Origin: Phycicoccus elongatus Lp2
GTDB taxonomy: Bacteria; Actinomycetota; Actinomycetes; Actinomycetales; Dermatophilaceae
Reading direction: 5' to 3'
Assembly (NCBI RefSeq): GCF_000367525.1
Contig: NZ_HF570956.1
Location: forward strand, 3,004,074 to 3,047,180
DNA: 43,107 bases
The stretch's first letter is position 1. Every line of letters begins with the position of its first letter. The translations under genes and the position numbers were made by a program. The notes beneath the pieces were generated by a model. It saw only the letters and a list, made by a program, of their open reading frames with translations. It ran no database searches and was not told the origin of the DNA. This document shows positions 17,762 through 27,184 of this stretch, one piece after another.

Positions 17762-18994
17762 TCACGCCTCGGTGTGCGCGATGTGGTCGAGCTGGCGCCA
17801 GACCAGGGCCAACGTCACCCCGGCCCCGACGAAGGCGAACCAGAAGGGTGCCGCGACACCCCACTTCGTGGCGATGAGGCCGCCGAGGAACTGGCCGACC
17901 AGTAACCCGGTCGTCATGCCGAAGAAGTAGACCGACCCGACGCGTCCCTGGAAGGCGTCCGGGGTGGCGCGCATCCGCACGGCATTGGAGACCGAGCCCC
18001 ACACGAAGGCGTAGCAGCCGAAGACGAACATGAGGCTGAGTGCGACCACCAGGTGCGTGGTGAAGGCGAGCGCCAGGTGGAGCAACACCTCGAGGGTGAG
18101 GCAGGCCTTCATCAGGGTCGCCAACGACACGCGCCGCTCGAGGCGGTCGTAGCCGAGGACGGCGAGGACCCCGCCGATGCCAACCGCGGTCGAGAGCAGT
18201 CCGAAGCCGACGGCATCGACGCCGAGGCGGTCCTGCGCCCAGAGGACGAGGATTCCCCAGGGTGCCCCCCACGTGAGGTTGAAGACGAAGATGACCAGGG
18301 AGAGCGTCCGGATGGCTCGGTTGTGCCGGATCCACCGCAACCCCTCGACGATGTCGTGTCCGATGTGCTGCTGAGTCGGCGCCTCAAGGCGCGCCGGCAA
18401 CTCGATCCGGGTGAAGAGCCAGGCGCCCAGGAGCACTGCGGCCGCCTGAGCGCCGAAGGGGAGCACCATCCCCACCGCGAAGAGGAAAGCCCCGATCGGG
18501 GGGCCCAGGAGTTCGTTGGCGACGAGGTAGCCGGCCATCGACCGAGCACTCGCGATCCCGAGATCCGCCTTGGGCACGATCATCGGGATGACCGCCCGAG
18601 TGCCCGAGTCGGCGAACTGCTCAGCCACGCCGACGAGCAGGAGCGCCGTCAACACCGCCCAGATCGATACCCGACCAGTGACGATGGTGGCCGCGAGCCC
18701 GGCGATGACCAGCGCCCGCAGCACGTTCGCGATGACCACGAGGCGACGACGGTCGACCCGATCGGCCAGCGCGCCGGCATACAAGCCGATGACGAGGTTC
18801 GGGAGGCGTTGCACGATGGCCGCCGCCGCGATGAGGGTCGGGTTGCGGGTTTGCGAGGCGACCAGCAGTGGGCCGGCGGCCAGCGCGATCCCATCGCCGA
18901 TGTTGCCGACCCAGGTCGATGCGAGGTTCCACCGGAAGGGCACCCCCATCCGCGGGGGAGCGATGAGATCGATGATCCGGCGAACAGGAGACAC
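17762..18994 (-). CDS. MFS transporter (putative efflux)
   Basis: A 410-residue membrane protein with about 12 hydrophobic segments, of the type annotated as MFS transporter or enterobactin exporter EntS-like. Family traits are FRWNLASTWVGNIGDGIALAAGPLL at the start, a GALADRVDRRR loop between segments 2 and 3, and ARSMAGYLVANELLGPPIGAFLF in the middle. The substrate is unknown. The GTG at 18994 lies 6 bases after TAGTGT. Only 44 bases separate it from the binding-domain gene upstream on the same strand. Confidence 0.88.
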   Translation of the reverse strand: MSPVRRIIDLIAPPRMGVPFRWNLASTWVGNIGDGIALAAGPLLVASQTRNPTLIAAAAIVQRLPNLVIGLYAGALADRVDRRRLVVIANVLRALVIAGLAATIVTGRVSIWAVLTALLLVGVAEQFADSGTRAVIPMIVPKADLGIASARSMAGYLVANELLGPPIGAFLFAVGMVLPFGAQAAAVLLGAWLFTRIELPARLEAPTQQHIGHDIVEGLRWIRHNRAIRTLSLVIFVFNLTWGAPWGILVLWAQDRLGVDAVGFGLLSTAVGIGGVLAVLGYDRLERRVSLATLMKACLTLEVLLHLALAFTTHLVVALSLMFVFGCYAFVWGSVSNAVRMRATPDAFQGRVGSVYFFGMTTGLLVGQFLGGLIATKWGVAAPFWFAFVGAGVTLALVWRQLDHIAHTEA

Positions 18995-19000
18995 GCGCAG

Positions 19001-19006
19001 ACACTA
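19001..19006 (-). promoter_or_regulatory. Leaderless -10 of MFS gene
   Basis: TAGTGT on the minus strand, 6 bases before the GTG at 18994. Confidence 0.6.
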
Positions 19007-19038
19007 ACTGCGCAGTGCGTCCCGTCACCCCGCACTCC

Positions 19039-20637
19039 TCAGGTGGTGCTGGGCTCCCGAACGAAGCCGCTCACATCCCACGTCCCGCCACGGAAGGTGT
19101 GGACGGTGGCATCGACGACGGCTCGGTCCCCGAACGTATCGAAGGAGACAGGACCGGTCAGGCCAGCAAAGGAAACCGCCTGCAGCGCGTCCCGCACCGC
19201 CGCCCTGGACGCATCAGGGCCCGCGGAACGTATCGCAAGAATCAGGGCAGCGGTGGCGTCGTAGGCCTGGACCGCAGTAGCGCCCTCCAAGCGGGGTGGC
19301 CTCCCGCCAGCCAGCAGGCGGCCGGACACGGCAGGCGTGATGGTGACGTCACCGTCCCGAGCGGCTTCGACAAAGGGTCCGGAGAAGATCTCATCCCCGC
19401 CGACCATGGGGCCGGTGAAACCGGCAGCGGTCAGCGCCGACCGCAGTTGCTTGCCCTGCGGTGACAGCCCCCCGAACACCACGGCTTGTGCCCGGCTGTC
19501 CTTGATCCTCGCGACGGCATCGGAGTAGTCGGTCGTGACCTTCGGGAGGGTCAACGTGGTGGTCACCTGCCCCCCCAGGGCCACGAAGCGCTCCGCAAAC
19601 GTGCTCACGACGGTGGTGCCGTACCAATCGGTTTCGGACAGGGTCGCGACACGGGAAATGCCCAGCCCGGCGCAGACGAACTGGGCCAGGATCGAGCCTT
19701 GGACCTGGTCGGGGGTGGTGACCCGGAAGAAGCCCGGCCACGGACGCTTGGGTGCCGCTGCGTCGTTGCCATGTGTCATCCCCGGCGCGGTCGAGCCGGG
19801 GGAGATCACGGCCAGATCCCCGACGAGAGGCAACACCTGCTCCGCGACGTCGGAGTTCATGGGCCCGATGATTCCGACTGCCTTCGTGGCGGACACCTCG
19901 GACGCGGCCTGTCCGCCCATACTCGGGTTGCCCTGGTCATCGTGGGCATCGAGAGTGAACCTCACGCCTGGGACGATGTCGTTGGTGTTGGCATCAGCGA
20001 TCGCTGCCTGAGCCCCCTGGATGACCTGTTGTCCCAGTCCTGAGCGATCGCCGGTGAGGGGTCCGATGAGCCCGACGGTCACTGTCCGTCCGGCTGCATC
20101 GCTCGAACCCGATGTGCCCGCGGGCGGTCCGAGGGGTTGGCCAGTCCCGGCGACCACCTGACTCGGCGGGTGGACCTGGCAGGGCGAAGCCGTCGCTGCC
20201 GGGGATGCCACGGGAGACGCAGGACGCGCCGCTGACGGGATGGCGTCCTTCGGACGCGGATCTGCGGGGCCGCGCCCGAGGACAAACCACGCGGCCAGGC
20301 CGATGACCGCGATGAGTGCCGTCGCCAGGGCCGACGCCAACCACACCTTGGACCTCGAAGGTGGTCCTTCAGTCGTCGTGGGTGCTGCGATCTGGGAGCC
20401 AACTCCCACCTCGAGGACCGATTCGGCGACGGGGAGGTCGGAGCGCTGCTGGGTTGGTGTCTGCGGCTCGCTCTCGGGGATGGGCTCGACGAAGACGGGC
20501 AGGTGGGTCCGAGGCAGGGTCGCTGCCGGTGGCTCGCTCTCGGGCATGGGGAGGATGCCACTGTGCAGCAAGAGACCGCACTGGACGCAGAGTTCGGCGT
20601 CGTCGTCGTTCGACTGGCCACACCAACCGCAGAACAC
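19039..20637 (-). CDS. Zinc ribbon-transmembrane-periplasmic binding domain protein
   Basis: A 532-residue protein with an unusual layout. Residues 1-21 are a zinc ribbon (Cys3, Cys6, Cys17, Cys20). A Pro/Glu-rich linker with a repeated ESEP pattern follows to about 95. A single membrane helix covers about 98-120 (LASALATALIAVIGLAAWFVL). A Pro/Ala/Ser linker leads to a type I periplasmic-binding domain from about 184 to the end (VTVGLIGPLTGDRSGLGQQ, LDAHDDQGNPSMGGQ, GIIGPMNSDVAEQVLP), like LivJ-type ABC binding proteins. No ABC permease or ATPase genes adjoin it, so it is more likely a sensor or membrane-tethered binding protein than a transporter part. The GTG start has GGGAGG upstream. Confidence 0.82.
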   Translation of the reverse strand: MFCGWCGQSNDDDAELCVQCGLLLHSGILPMPESEPPAATLPRTHLPVFVEPIPESEPQTPTQQRSDLPVAESVLEVGVGSQIAAPTTTEGPPSRSKVWLASALATALIAVIGLAAWFVLGRGPADPRPKDAIPSAARPASPVASPAATASPCQVHPPSQVVAGTGQPLGPPAGTSGSSDAAGRTVTVGLIGPLTGDRSGLGQQVIQGAQAAIADANTNDIVPGVRFTLDAHDDQGNPSMGGQAASEVSATKAVGIIGPMNSDVAEQVLPLVGDLAVISPGSTAPGMTHGNDAAAPKRPWPGFFRVTTPDQVQGSILAQFVCAGLGISRVATLSETDWYGTTVVSTFAERFVALGGQVTTTLTLPKVTTDYSDAVARIKDSRAQAVVFGGLSPQGKQLRSALTAAGFTGPMVGGDEIFSGPFVEAARDGDVTITPAVSGRLLAGGRPPRLEGATAVQAYDATAALILAIRSAGPDASRAAVRDALQAVSFAGLTGPVSFDTFGDRAVVDATVHTFRGGTWDVSGFVREPSTT

Positions 20638-20796
20638 GACCCGCGCCTCCCAAACCAGCGCCGGAGGCGCACACGAGTGCCAGCCAAGGGCGAATCCACG
20701 GGAGGATCAAGTCGCCAGAAACGGGGACACGCTCAGGATGGGCGCGCCCCGTGCCCGTGGCCGAGAACGTCGTCGGACCGCGGTCCGACCGTGCCA

Positions 20797-20802
20797 TAGC
20801 CT
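20797..20802 (+). promoter_or_regulatory. Leaderless -10 of amidase gene
   Basis: TAGCCT lies 6 bases before the GTG at 20809. Confidence 0.6.
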
Positions 20803-20808
20803 CGCAGG

Positions 20809-22197
20809 GTGCACATGGCCGAGTCCGAGCAGTCCGCCGTCGACATCGCGACCGCCGTGCGTTCCGGCGCGACCACCGCCCGAACGCAGGTGGAGGCGGC
20901 GCTGGCTCGGCTCGAGGAGCGCAACCTCGAGGTCAACGCCTTCACGACGATCCGCCGCGACGAGGCGATGGCCGAGGCCGACGCCCTCGACGCCTGGGGA
21001 GTGGGGCATGACGGCCCCCTGGCCGGAGTGCCGGTCGCGGTCAAGGAGGAGTACGACGTCACCGGCACCGTCACCACCCTGGGTGGGTGTGGCAACTCGA
21101 CACCCAAGATCCGGGACAGTGAGGCCATTCGCCGCCTGCGAGCGGCCGGCGCCATCATCATCGGCAAGACGACGATGCCCGAGTTCGGTCAGTTCCCGTT
21201 CACCGAGTCGATGGTCACGGGCATCACCCGCAACCCCTTCAACCCCGGTCGAACCGTCGGCGGCTCCAGTGGGGGCTCGGCCGCGGCCGTCGCGGCGGGG
21301 ATCGTGCCGATCGCGCTGGGAGCCGACGGCGGAGGGTCGATCCGGATCCCGGCCGCCTGCACGGGACTGATCGGACTGAAACCCTCCCGCGGCCGGATCT
21401 CGTTGGCCCCCAACGCCATGCACTGGTACGCGCTCGTCGTCCTCGGCGGCCTGACCCGCACCGTCCACGACTCGGCAGTTCTCCTCGACGTCCTGGCCGG
21501 CGCCACCGAGGTCGACCGCTTCCGGCTCGACCCACCCACGATGTCGTATGCCGCGGGGCTCGGTGAGCCCCTCCCTCGCCTTCGCGTGGCGTGGACGACC
21601 AAGCCGGTGATGCCGGGGATCAGCACGCAGGCGCCGGTCGCTGCGGCGGTCGAGGACATGGCGCGACGGATCGGCGCGCTCGGACACCGGGTCGAGCACG
21701 TGTGGCCACGATGGCCGTCACCGACCGATGCCTTCGTGCCGCAGTTCTATGCGGGGATGCGGGAGGAAGCGGAGTCGGTGGAGCACCCGGACCGGCTCGA
21801 GCCACGCACCCGCCAGACGGTGGCCCTCTCACGGTGGGCGACGCCGCGCGTGGTGGACCGGGCGATGCGTCGCGGCGAGGCGATCGCTGATGCCCTCGAC
21901 GCCCGAGTGCTCGGGGCCGCCGACGTGCTGGTCCTGCCGGTCATGCCCGGTATCGCCCCGCGCGTGGGCCTGCTCGACGACCTCGACACGATCCGCGCCC
22001 AACTCGCCACCGTCCCGCATGTCGCGAACCTGGCGATCTTCAACGTGAGCGGTCACCCGGCGATCTCGGTGCCCGCCGGGTTCGACGAGCACGGTGTGCC
22101 GATCGGCGCCCAGATCGTTGCGCGCCGCGGTCGTGAGGATCTCCTCTTGCGCCTGGCTGCCGAGCTCGAGGGCGCCGGAGCGCTCGCGCGGTCCTGA
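20809..22197 (+). CDS. Amidase signature family hydrolase
   Basis: A 462-residue amidase signature enzyme, which hydrolyses amide bonds by a Ser-cisSer-Lys triad. Lys79 is in PVAVKEEYD, the bridging Ser is at 153/154 in GGSSGGSAAA, and the nucleophile Ser177 is in GADGGGSIRIPAA. It starts in the usual way with an ALAR...NAF helix. It is not part of a gatCAB cluster and lacks neighbours that would mark it as GatA, so it is more likely a catabolic amidase. The GTG start follows a -10 hexamer by 6 bases; ATG 20815 is possible. The rpsB promoter follows 18 bases after the stop. Confidence 0.9.
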   Translation: MHMAESEQSAVDIATAVRSGATTARTQVEAALARLEERNLEVNAFTTIRRDEAMAEADALDAWGVGHDGPLAGVPVAVKEEYDVTGTVTTLGGCGNSTPKIRDSEAIRRLRAAGAIIIGKTTMPEFGQFPFTESMVTGITRNPFNPGRTVGGSSGGSAAAVAAGIVPIALGADGGGSIRIPAACTGLIGLKPSRGRISLAPNAMHWYALVVLGGLTRTVHDSAVLLDVLAGATEVDRFRLDPPTMSYAAGLGEPLPRLRVAWTTKPVMPGISTQAPVAAAVEDMARRIGALGHRVEHVWPRWPSPTDAFVPQFYAGMREEAESVEHPDRLEPRTRQTVALSRWATPRVVDRAMRRGEAIADALDARVLGAADVLVLPVMPGIAPRVGLLDDLDTIRAQLATVPHVANLAIFNVSGHPAISVPAGFDEHGVPIGAQIVARRGREDLLLRLAAELEGAGALARS

Positions 22198-22215
22198 GCA
22201 CCCGCCGGGCTCCCG

Positions 22216-22221
22216 TAGACT
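22216..22221 (+). promoter_or_regulatory. rpsB-tsf promoter -10
   Basis: TAGACT followed by GGTCGGTG is a good actinobacterial -10. Transcription would start near 22228-22230, giving a leader of about 205 bases before the rpsB ATG. Confidence 0.6.
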
Positions 22222-22229
22222 GGTCGGTG

Positions 22230-22379
22230 CACCCGGCTGTGTCGGGTGACTTCGCGTGTCCCTGACCGGTGACGAGGAACTCCTCCGAATCGGGACCAGA
22301 GCCGACAGTGCGTAGGCCGTGTGTCGGGCGCCCGCCTGGCCCCGCGGCATACGTCCGGACTCTCGTCGGGACACCAGGC
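22230..22379 (+). promoter_or_regulatory. Structured 5' leader of rpsB
   Basis: The leader opens with a perfect 6-bp hairpin, CACCCG (22230-22235) with CGGGTG (22243-22248), right at the predicted transcript start. A second long-range stem pairs GCCTGG (22334-22339) with CCAGGC (22374-22379) around a region holding a CGGCATAC motif. This could be a ribosomal-protein autoregulatory leader for S2. The pairing is by eye only. Confidence 0.4.
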
Positions 22380-22433
22380 AGGCGACCACAACCCCGTGGC
22401 TGCCGTCGCAACTGTGAGCAAGGAGAACACGGC

Positions 22434-23303
22434 ATGGCCGTCGTCACCATGCGCCAGCTCCTCGAGAGCGGCGTCCACTTCGGGCACCAGACCCGTCGCT
22501 GGAACCCCAAGATGAAGCGCTTCATCATGACCGAGCGCAATGGCATCTACATCATCGACCTGCAGCAGTCGGTCAGCTACATCAACAGCGCCTACGAGTT
22601 CGTCAAGGAGACCGTCGCCCACGGCGGCACCATCCTGTTCGTCGGCACCAAGAAGCAGGCCCAGGAGCCGATCGCCGAGCAGGCGACCCGCGTGGGGATG
22701 CCCTATGTCAACCACCGTTGGCTCGGTGGCATGCTCACCAACTTCCAGACGATCTCCAAGCGCCTCACGCGCCTCAAGGAGCTCGAGGAGCTGAACTACG
22801 ACGACGTGGCCGCCAGCGGCTACACCAAGAAGGAACTCCTCATCTTCAAGCGCGAGCGCGACAAGCTCGAGAAGACTCTGGGCGGCATCCGCACGATGGC
22901 CAAGGTCCCCTCGGCCGTCTGGATCGTCGACACCAAGAAGGAGCACCTGGCGGTCGACGAGGCCAAGAAGCTCGGCCTGCCGGTCATCGCGATCCTCGAC
23001 ACCAACTGCGACCCCGACGAGGTCGACTACAAGATCCCCGGCAACGACGACGCCATCCGCTCGGTCACCCTGCTGACCCGCGTGATCGCCGACGCCGTCG
23101 CCGACGGCCTGGTCTCGCGCAGCGGCGCCAAGACCGAGGGTGACGCGCAGACCGCCGAGGAGCCGCTGGCCGAGTGGGAGCGCGAGCTTCTCGGTGCCGA
23201 CGACGCCGCGCCGGCCGTTGCCGCCCCGGCCGAGGCCGAGGCCGCTCCGCTCGAGGAGCCGGTCGCCGAGGTCGCCGAGGCCGAGGTCCCGGCCGAGAGC
23301 TGA
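22434..23303 (+). CDS. rpsB: 30S ribosomal protein S2
   Basis: S2 binds the 30S body and helps recruit S1. The 289-residue protein begins [22 protein letters not shown] and continues with [43 protein letters not shown] and the C-terminal core [17 protein letters not shown], all typical. About 40 C-terminal residues form an Ala/Glu-rich tail common in actinobacteria. The ribosome binding site is AAGGAG. The gene uses optimal codons and has no CGGCATAC motif. Confidence 0.97.
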   Translation: MAVVTMRQLLESGVHFGHQTRRWNPKMKRFIMTERNGIYIIDLQQSVSYINSAYEFVKETVAHGGTILFVGTKKQAQEPIAEQATRVGMPYVNHRWLGGMLTNFQTISKRLTRLKELEELNYDDVAASGYTKKELLIFKRERDKLEKTLGGIRTMAKVPSAVWIVDTKKEHLAVDEAKKLGLPVIAILDTNCDPDEVDYKIPGNDDAIRSVTLLTRVIADAVADGLVSRSGAKTEGDAQTAEEPLAEWERELLGADDAAPAVAAPAEAEAAPLEEPVAEVAEAEVPAES

Positions 23304-23351
23304 CCTTCGCAGAACACCCCTTCTCACGCACGAAAGAGCGAAACCACACTC

Positions 23352-24182
23352 ATGGCGAACTACACCACCGCTGACATCAAGGCGCTCCGCGAGAAGACTG
23401 CGGCCGGCATGATGGACGTCAAGAAGGCCCTCGACGAGGCCGACGGCGACCTGGCCAAGGCCGAGGACATCCTGCGCGTCAAGGGCCTCAAGGGCGTCAC
23501 CAAGCGCGAGGGCCGCACGGCCTCCAACGGCCTGGTCATCGCCGAGGCCGGTGACGGCGTCGGCACCCTCGTGGAGGTCCTCTGCGAGACCGACTTCGTC
23601 GCCAAGGGCGAGCGTTTCGGCGAGCTCGCACAGCAGGTCCTCGACCAGGCCGTGGCCACCAAGGCCGCGGACGCGCAGGACCTGCTGTCGAGCACGCTCC
23701 CGGACGGCCAGACCGTCCAGGAGCTCGTCGACGCAGCCAACGCGACGATCGGCGAGAAGATCGAGATCAAGCGCGTTGCGCGCATCGAGGCCCCGCACGT
23801 CGTGGCCTACCTGCACAAGACGAGCCCCGACCTGCCCGCGCAGATCGGTGTCCTCTTCGGTTCCGAGGGTGGCGACGACGCGATCGGTCGCGATGTCGCG
23901 ATGCACATCGCGGCTTTCGCCCCGTCGGTGCTGACCCGCGACGAGATCGACCCCGCGACGGTCGAGCACGAGCGCAAGGTTGCCGAGGAGACCGCCAAGG
24001 AGGAGGGCAAGCCAGAGGCCGCCCTCCCCAAGATCATCGAGGGTCGCGTCAACGGCTTCTTCAAGGAGGCCGTGCTGCTCGAGCAGGCCTTCGCCAAGGA
24101 CGCCAAGAAGTCCGTCCAGAAGGTCCTCGACGAGGCCGGGGCCACCGCGAGGGGCTTCGCCCGCTTCCGCGTCGGCGCCTGA
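23352..24182 (+). CDS. tsf: Elongation factor Ts
   Basis: EF-Ts recycles EF-Tu by exchanging GDP. The 276-residue product has the N-terminal UBA domain with LREKTAAGMMDVKKALDEADGD, the conserved GTLVEVLCETDFVAK, and the C-terminal dimerisation part with VNGFFKEAVLLEQAF. Length is usual. It lies 48 bases after rpsB in the same unit and ends ahead of a strong terminator hairpin (24205-24241). Confidence 0.97.
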   Translation: MANYTTADIKALREKTAAGMMDVKKALDEADGDLAKAEDILRVKGLKGVTKREGRTASNGLVIAEAGDGVGTLVEVLCETDFVAKGERFGELAQQVLDQAVATKAADAQDLLSSTLPDGQTVQELVDAANATIGEKIEIKRVARIEAPHVVAYLHKTSPDLPAQIGVLFGSEGGDDAIGRDVAMHIAAFAPSVLTRDEIDPATVEHERKVAEETAKEEGKPEAALPKIIEGRVNGFFKEAVLLEQAFAKDAKKSVQKVLDEAGATARGFARFRVGA

Positions 24183-24204
24183 CGGCTCCCGCCCCACGGC
24201 ACCT

Positions 24205-24241
24205 GGTATGCCGCCCGCTCACCTCGAGCGGGCGGCATACC
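24205..24241. terminator. 15-bp hairpin between tsf and Nudix gene
   Basis: GGTATGCCGCCCGCT (24205-24219) pairs perfectly with 24227-24241 around a 7-base loop. The arms are the recurrent GGTATGCCG / CGGCATACC motif. It stands between convergent genes and can serve both strands. There is no T-run. Confidence 0.8.
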
Positions 24242-24250
24242 CATGTGTCG

Positions 24251-24781
24251 TCAGAGGCGACCGAGGGCGAGGGCGGCGTACATCAGGGCGGCAACGGTCT
24301 CGCCATCGCAGATCTCACCGGTCCGGACCATCTCCATCACCCCGGGCCAGGGCACGGTGCGCACCGCGCTGATTCCTTCCTCCTGGGCGCCATGTGCCTC
24401 GGCCCTGCTCAGGCCGGTGGCGAGGAAGACCACTTCCGGCGCGCGACAGATGCCGTTGAGGGCGTTCATCCGCCCGATCTCGCGCCACTGCCGTGCCCGA
24501 TACCCGCTCTCCTCCTCGAGTTCGCGCTGGGCCGCGACCAGAGGCTGTTCGCCATCGGTGCCACCAGCTGGCACCTCCAGCCCGGGGCCGGTCGTGTGTC
24601 GATCCAGCTGGACGAGCACCACCTCGTCGGCGTCGGTGATCGCCACGACGAAGACCGAGGCATGACGGACCGTGACGACTCCGTAGACCCCTTCCGATCC
24701 GTCGGGCATCTGGACCACATCCTCACTCACTTCGATCCATCGATTCGCATAAGCGGTGCGGGAGGCGGAGGTCGGCCACAT
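24251..24781 (-). CDS. Nudix hydrolase, ADP-ribose pyrophosphatase-like
   Basis: A 176-residue Nudix protein. The Nudix box is visible as PAGGTDGEQPLVAAQRELEEESGY, here split over the loop PAGGTDGEQ and the metal-binding helix RELEEESGY. The VPAG before the box and the loop after it resemble ADP-ribose pyrophosphatases, which hydrolyse ADP-ribose to AMP and ribose-5-phosphate; other nucleoside diphosphate derivatives are possible. ATG 24781 has TAGCAT 7 bases upstream. It is inserted against the direction of the rpsB-frr block. Confidence 0.88.
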   Translation of the reverse strand: MWPTSASRTAYANRWIEVSEDVVQMPDGSEGVYGVVTVRHASVFVVAITDADEVVLVQLDRHTTGPGLEVPAGGTDGEQPLVAAQRELEEESGYRARQWREIGRMNALNGICRAPEVVFLATGLSRAEAHGAQEEGISAVRTVPWPGVMEMVRTGEICDGETVAALMYAALALGRL

Positions 24782-24788
24782 GGCCGTG

Positions 24789-24794
24789 ATGCTA
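24789..24794 (-). promoter_or_regulatory. Leaderless -10 of Nudix gene
   Basis: TAGCAT on the minus strand, 7 bases before the ATG at 24781. Confidence 0.5.
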
Positions 24795-24847
24795 GGCCCG
24801 GTGGCGTGTGGAAGGATCGCTGACGCCCCCGATCAAGGAGAACGTCC

Positions 24848-25597
24848 GTGACCACGGTTACCCCGGAGTCCACCGCCCTCGGCGCCAGTCGTCCCCGTCG
24901 GGTTCTGCTCAAACTGTCCGGTGAAGCGTTCGGAGGGGGAGCCGTCGGAGTCGACCCGGACGTGGTGCGGGGAATTGCCCGGCAGATCGCGGCCGGCGTC
25001 CGCGAGGGAGTTGAGGTCGCAGTCGTCGTCGGCGGCGGCAACTTCTTCCGCGGGGCCGAGTTGCAGCAGAAGGGGATGGAGCGCTCGCGCGCCGACTACA
25101 TGGGCATGCTGGGCACCGTCATGAACTGCTTGGCCCTCCAGGACTTCCTCGAGAAGGAGGGCATCGACACCCGGGTCCAGACGGCCATCACGATGGGTCA
25201 GGTCGCCGAACCCTACATTCCGCGGCGCGCCATTCGCCACCTCGAGAAGGGCCGGGTCGTCATCTTCGGGGCCGGCGCCGGTATGCCGTACTTCTCGACC
25301 GACACGGTGAGTGCCCAGCGGGCCCTGGAGTGTCAGTGCGACGAGGTCCTCATGAGCAAGCACGGTGTCGATGGCGTCTACGACTCCGATCCTCGGACCA
25401 ATCCCGACGCCAAGCGTTACGACCGGCTCAGTTTCACCGAGGCGCTCCGCTCCGGCCTCAAGGTCGTCGATGCTGCCGCCTTCAGCCTGTGCATGGAGAA
25501 CAAGCTGCCGATGGTGGTCTTCGGCATGGATGGCGAGGGCGACATCACCCGCGCCCTGCGTGGGGACCGGATCGGCACGCTGGTCTCGCCGAGCTGA
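24848..25597 (+). CDS. pyrH: Uridylate kinase
   Basis: PyrH phosphorylates UMP to UDP and is hexameric in bacteria. The 249-residue protein has [49 protein letters not shown] split across two lobes, [40 protein letters not shown] and [16 protein letters not shown], all family-defining. The GTG start has a good AAGGAG site. It is followed by frr after 99 bases. Confidence 0.96.
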   Translation: MTTVTPESTALGASRPRRVLLKLSGEAFGGGAVGVDPDVVRGIARQIAAGVREGVEVAVVVGGGNFFRGAELQQKGMERSRADYMGMLGTVMNCLALQDFLEKEGIDTRVQTAITMGQVAEPYIPRRAIRHLEKGRVVIFGAGAGMPYFSTDTVSAQRALECQCDEVLMSKHGVDGVYDSDPRTNPDAKRYDRLSFTEALRSGLKVVDAAAFSLCMENKLPMVVFGMDGEGDITRALRGDRIGTLVSPS

Positions 25598-25696
25598 CCC
25601 GCGAGCACCCGCCGGTTTGAGAGACTGGCACCTGACAAGAGACAAAGCAGAGGTGACCGGTGACCGCACCGGCGCGACGAAGGAGACCTGAGCGCG

Positions 25697-26254
25697 ATGA
25701 TCGACGAGAGCCTGTTCGAGGCCGAGGAGAAGATGGAGAAGGCCGTCGAGGTCGCCAAGGAGCGCTTTGCCGGCATCCGCACGGGTCGCGCTCATCCGGG
25801 AATGTTCCAGAAGCTCCTCGTCGATTACTACGGCGCGCCGACCCCGCTGCAGCAGCTCGCGTCCTTCCAGACGCCCGAGGCCCGCACCATCATCATCAGC
25901 CCCTTCGACAAGTCCTCGATGCACGCCATCGAGAAGGCGATCCAGCAGGCCGACCTCGGCGTGAACCCCTCCAATGACGGCAACATCATCCGGTGTGTCA
26001 TGCCTGCGCTCACCGAGGAGCGGCGCAAGGAGTACATCAAGATGGCCAAGCACGAGGCCGAGGAGGCTCGTGTCTCGGTCCGCAACATCCGCCGCCACGC
26101 CAAGGAAGCGATCGAGAAGTTCGTCAAGGACGGCGAGGTCGGCGAGGACGATGGCACTCGGGGTGAGAAGGACCTCGAGCAGTTGACCAAGAAGTTCGTC
26201 GACCAGGTCGACGACCTGGTCAAGCACAAGGAAGCCGAGCTCCTCGAGGTCTGA
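25697..26254 (+). CDS. frr: Ribosome recycling factor
   Basis: Frr splits ribosomes after termination together with EF-G. The 185-residue product shows [39 protein letters not shown], and the long helical end [33 protein letters not shown] site lies upstream of ATG 25697. A promoter-like GAGACT at 25621-25626, similar to the rpsB -10, could give frr its own start. cdsA begins three bases after the stop. Confidence 0.97.
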   Translation: MIDESLFEAEEKMEKAVEVAKERFAGIRTGRAHPGMFQKLLVDYYGAPTPLQQLASFQTPEARTIIISPFDKSSMHAIEKAIQQADLGVNPSNDGNIIRCVMPALTEERRKEYIKMAKHEAEEARVSVRNIRRHAKEAIEKFVKDGEVGEDDGTRGEKDLEQLTKKFVDQVDDLVKHKEAELLEV

Positions 26255-26257
26255 GCG

Positions 26258-27184
26258 TTGAGCCAGGGCCCGGAGACGACGACGTCGGACCAGCCGTCCG
26301 ACGTCGTCGTCGACCCCACGGGTCCGGCTGACGACGCCCCCTCGACTCCCGAGGTCGCCGCCCCCAGGAAGTCCCGGGCCGGACGGGACCTACCGGCGGC
26401 GATCGGGGTGGGCGTCGGCCTGGGCGCGCTCGTGCTCGCCTCACTGCTCATTCGCAAGGAGTTCTTCCTCCCGCTGCTCGTCGTGGCGATCTGCCTGGGT
26501 GCCTGGGAGATGCGTCGAGCGCTGCAGTCTGCCCGGATCAACGCACCGATCGTGCCGATCCTCCTCGGGGCGGTCAGCATGCTCATGGCTGCCTACGTGC
26601 GCGGGGCCGAGGCGTTGGCCATCACCTTCGGCCTGACCGCCACCGGCATCATCGTCTGGCGCGCGGCCGAGGGGGCTCGCGGCGCCTTGCGCGACATCGG
26701 CGGCGGACTCTTCGTCGCCTTCTACCCGTGCCTGATCGCGGGCTTCGCCTCGCTCCTGCTGGCCGAGCCCGACGGGCACCTGCGGATTGTCTTCTTCGTC
26801 CTCGTCACGGTCTTCTCCGACATCGGGGGGTATGCCGTGGGGGTGCTCTTCGGGAAACACCCCATGGCGCCCTCGGTGAGTCCGAAGAAGTCGTGGGAGG
26901 GCTTTGCCGGGGCGGTCGTCGTCTGCACGATCGTCGGGGCCACGTCGATGCATTACATGCTCGGGGGTCGGTGGTGGGTCGGGGCTGTGATCGGCGCCGT
27001 CGCGGCCGCCGTCGCAACGATCGGTGACCTCATCGAGTCGAGCCTGAAGCGCGATCTCGGGGTCAAGGACATGGGCAACCTGCTGCCCGGCCATGGCGGC
27101 ATCATGGACCGCCTCGACTCCCTCGTCCTCACCCTGCCGGTCATCTGGGGCCTGCTCTGGTGGCTGGCCCCGGCGGCTGGATGA
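26258..27184 (+). CDS. cdsA: Phosphatidate cytidylyltransferase
   Basis: CdsA makes CDP-diacylglycerol from phosphatidic acid and CTP in the membrane. The 308-residue protein has a polar N-terminal stretch of about 45 residues, then about eight membrane segments. The CDS signature is in the C-terminal third ([13 protein letters not shown], then [29 protein letters not shown]). A TTG start at 26258 is used, three bases after frr. The stop overlaps the rlmN start by four bases. Confidence 0.94.
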   Translation: MSQGPETTTSDQPSDVVVDPTGPADDAPSTPEVAAPRKSRAGRDLPAAIGVGVGLGALVLASLLIRKEFFLPLLVVAICLGAWEMRRALQSARINAPIVPILLGAVSMLMAAYVRGAEALAITFGLTATGIIVWRAAEGARGALRDIGGGLFVAFYPCLIAGFASLLLAEPDGHLRIVFFVLVTVFSDIGGYAVGVLFGKHPMAPSVSPKKSWEGFAGAVVVCTIVGATSMHYMLGGRWWVGAVIGAVAAAVATIGDLIESSLKRDLGVKDMGNLLPGHGGIMDRLDSLVLTLPVIWGLLWWLAPAAG

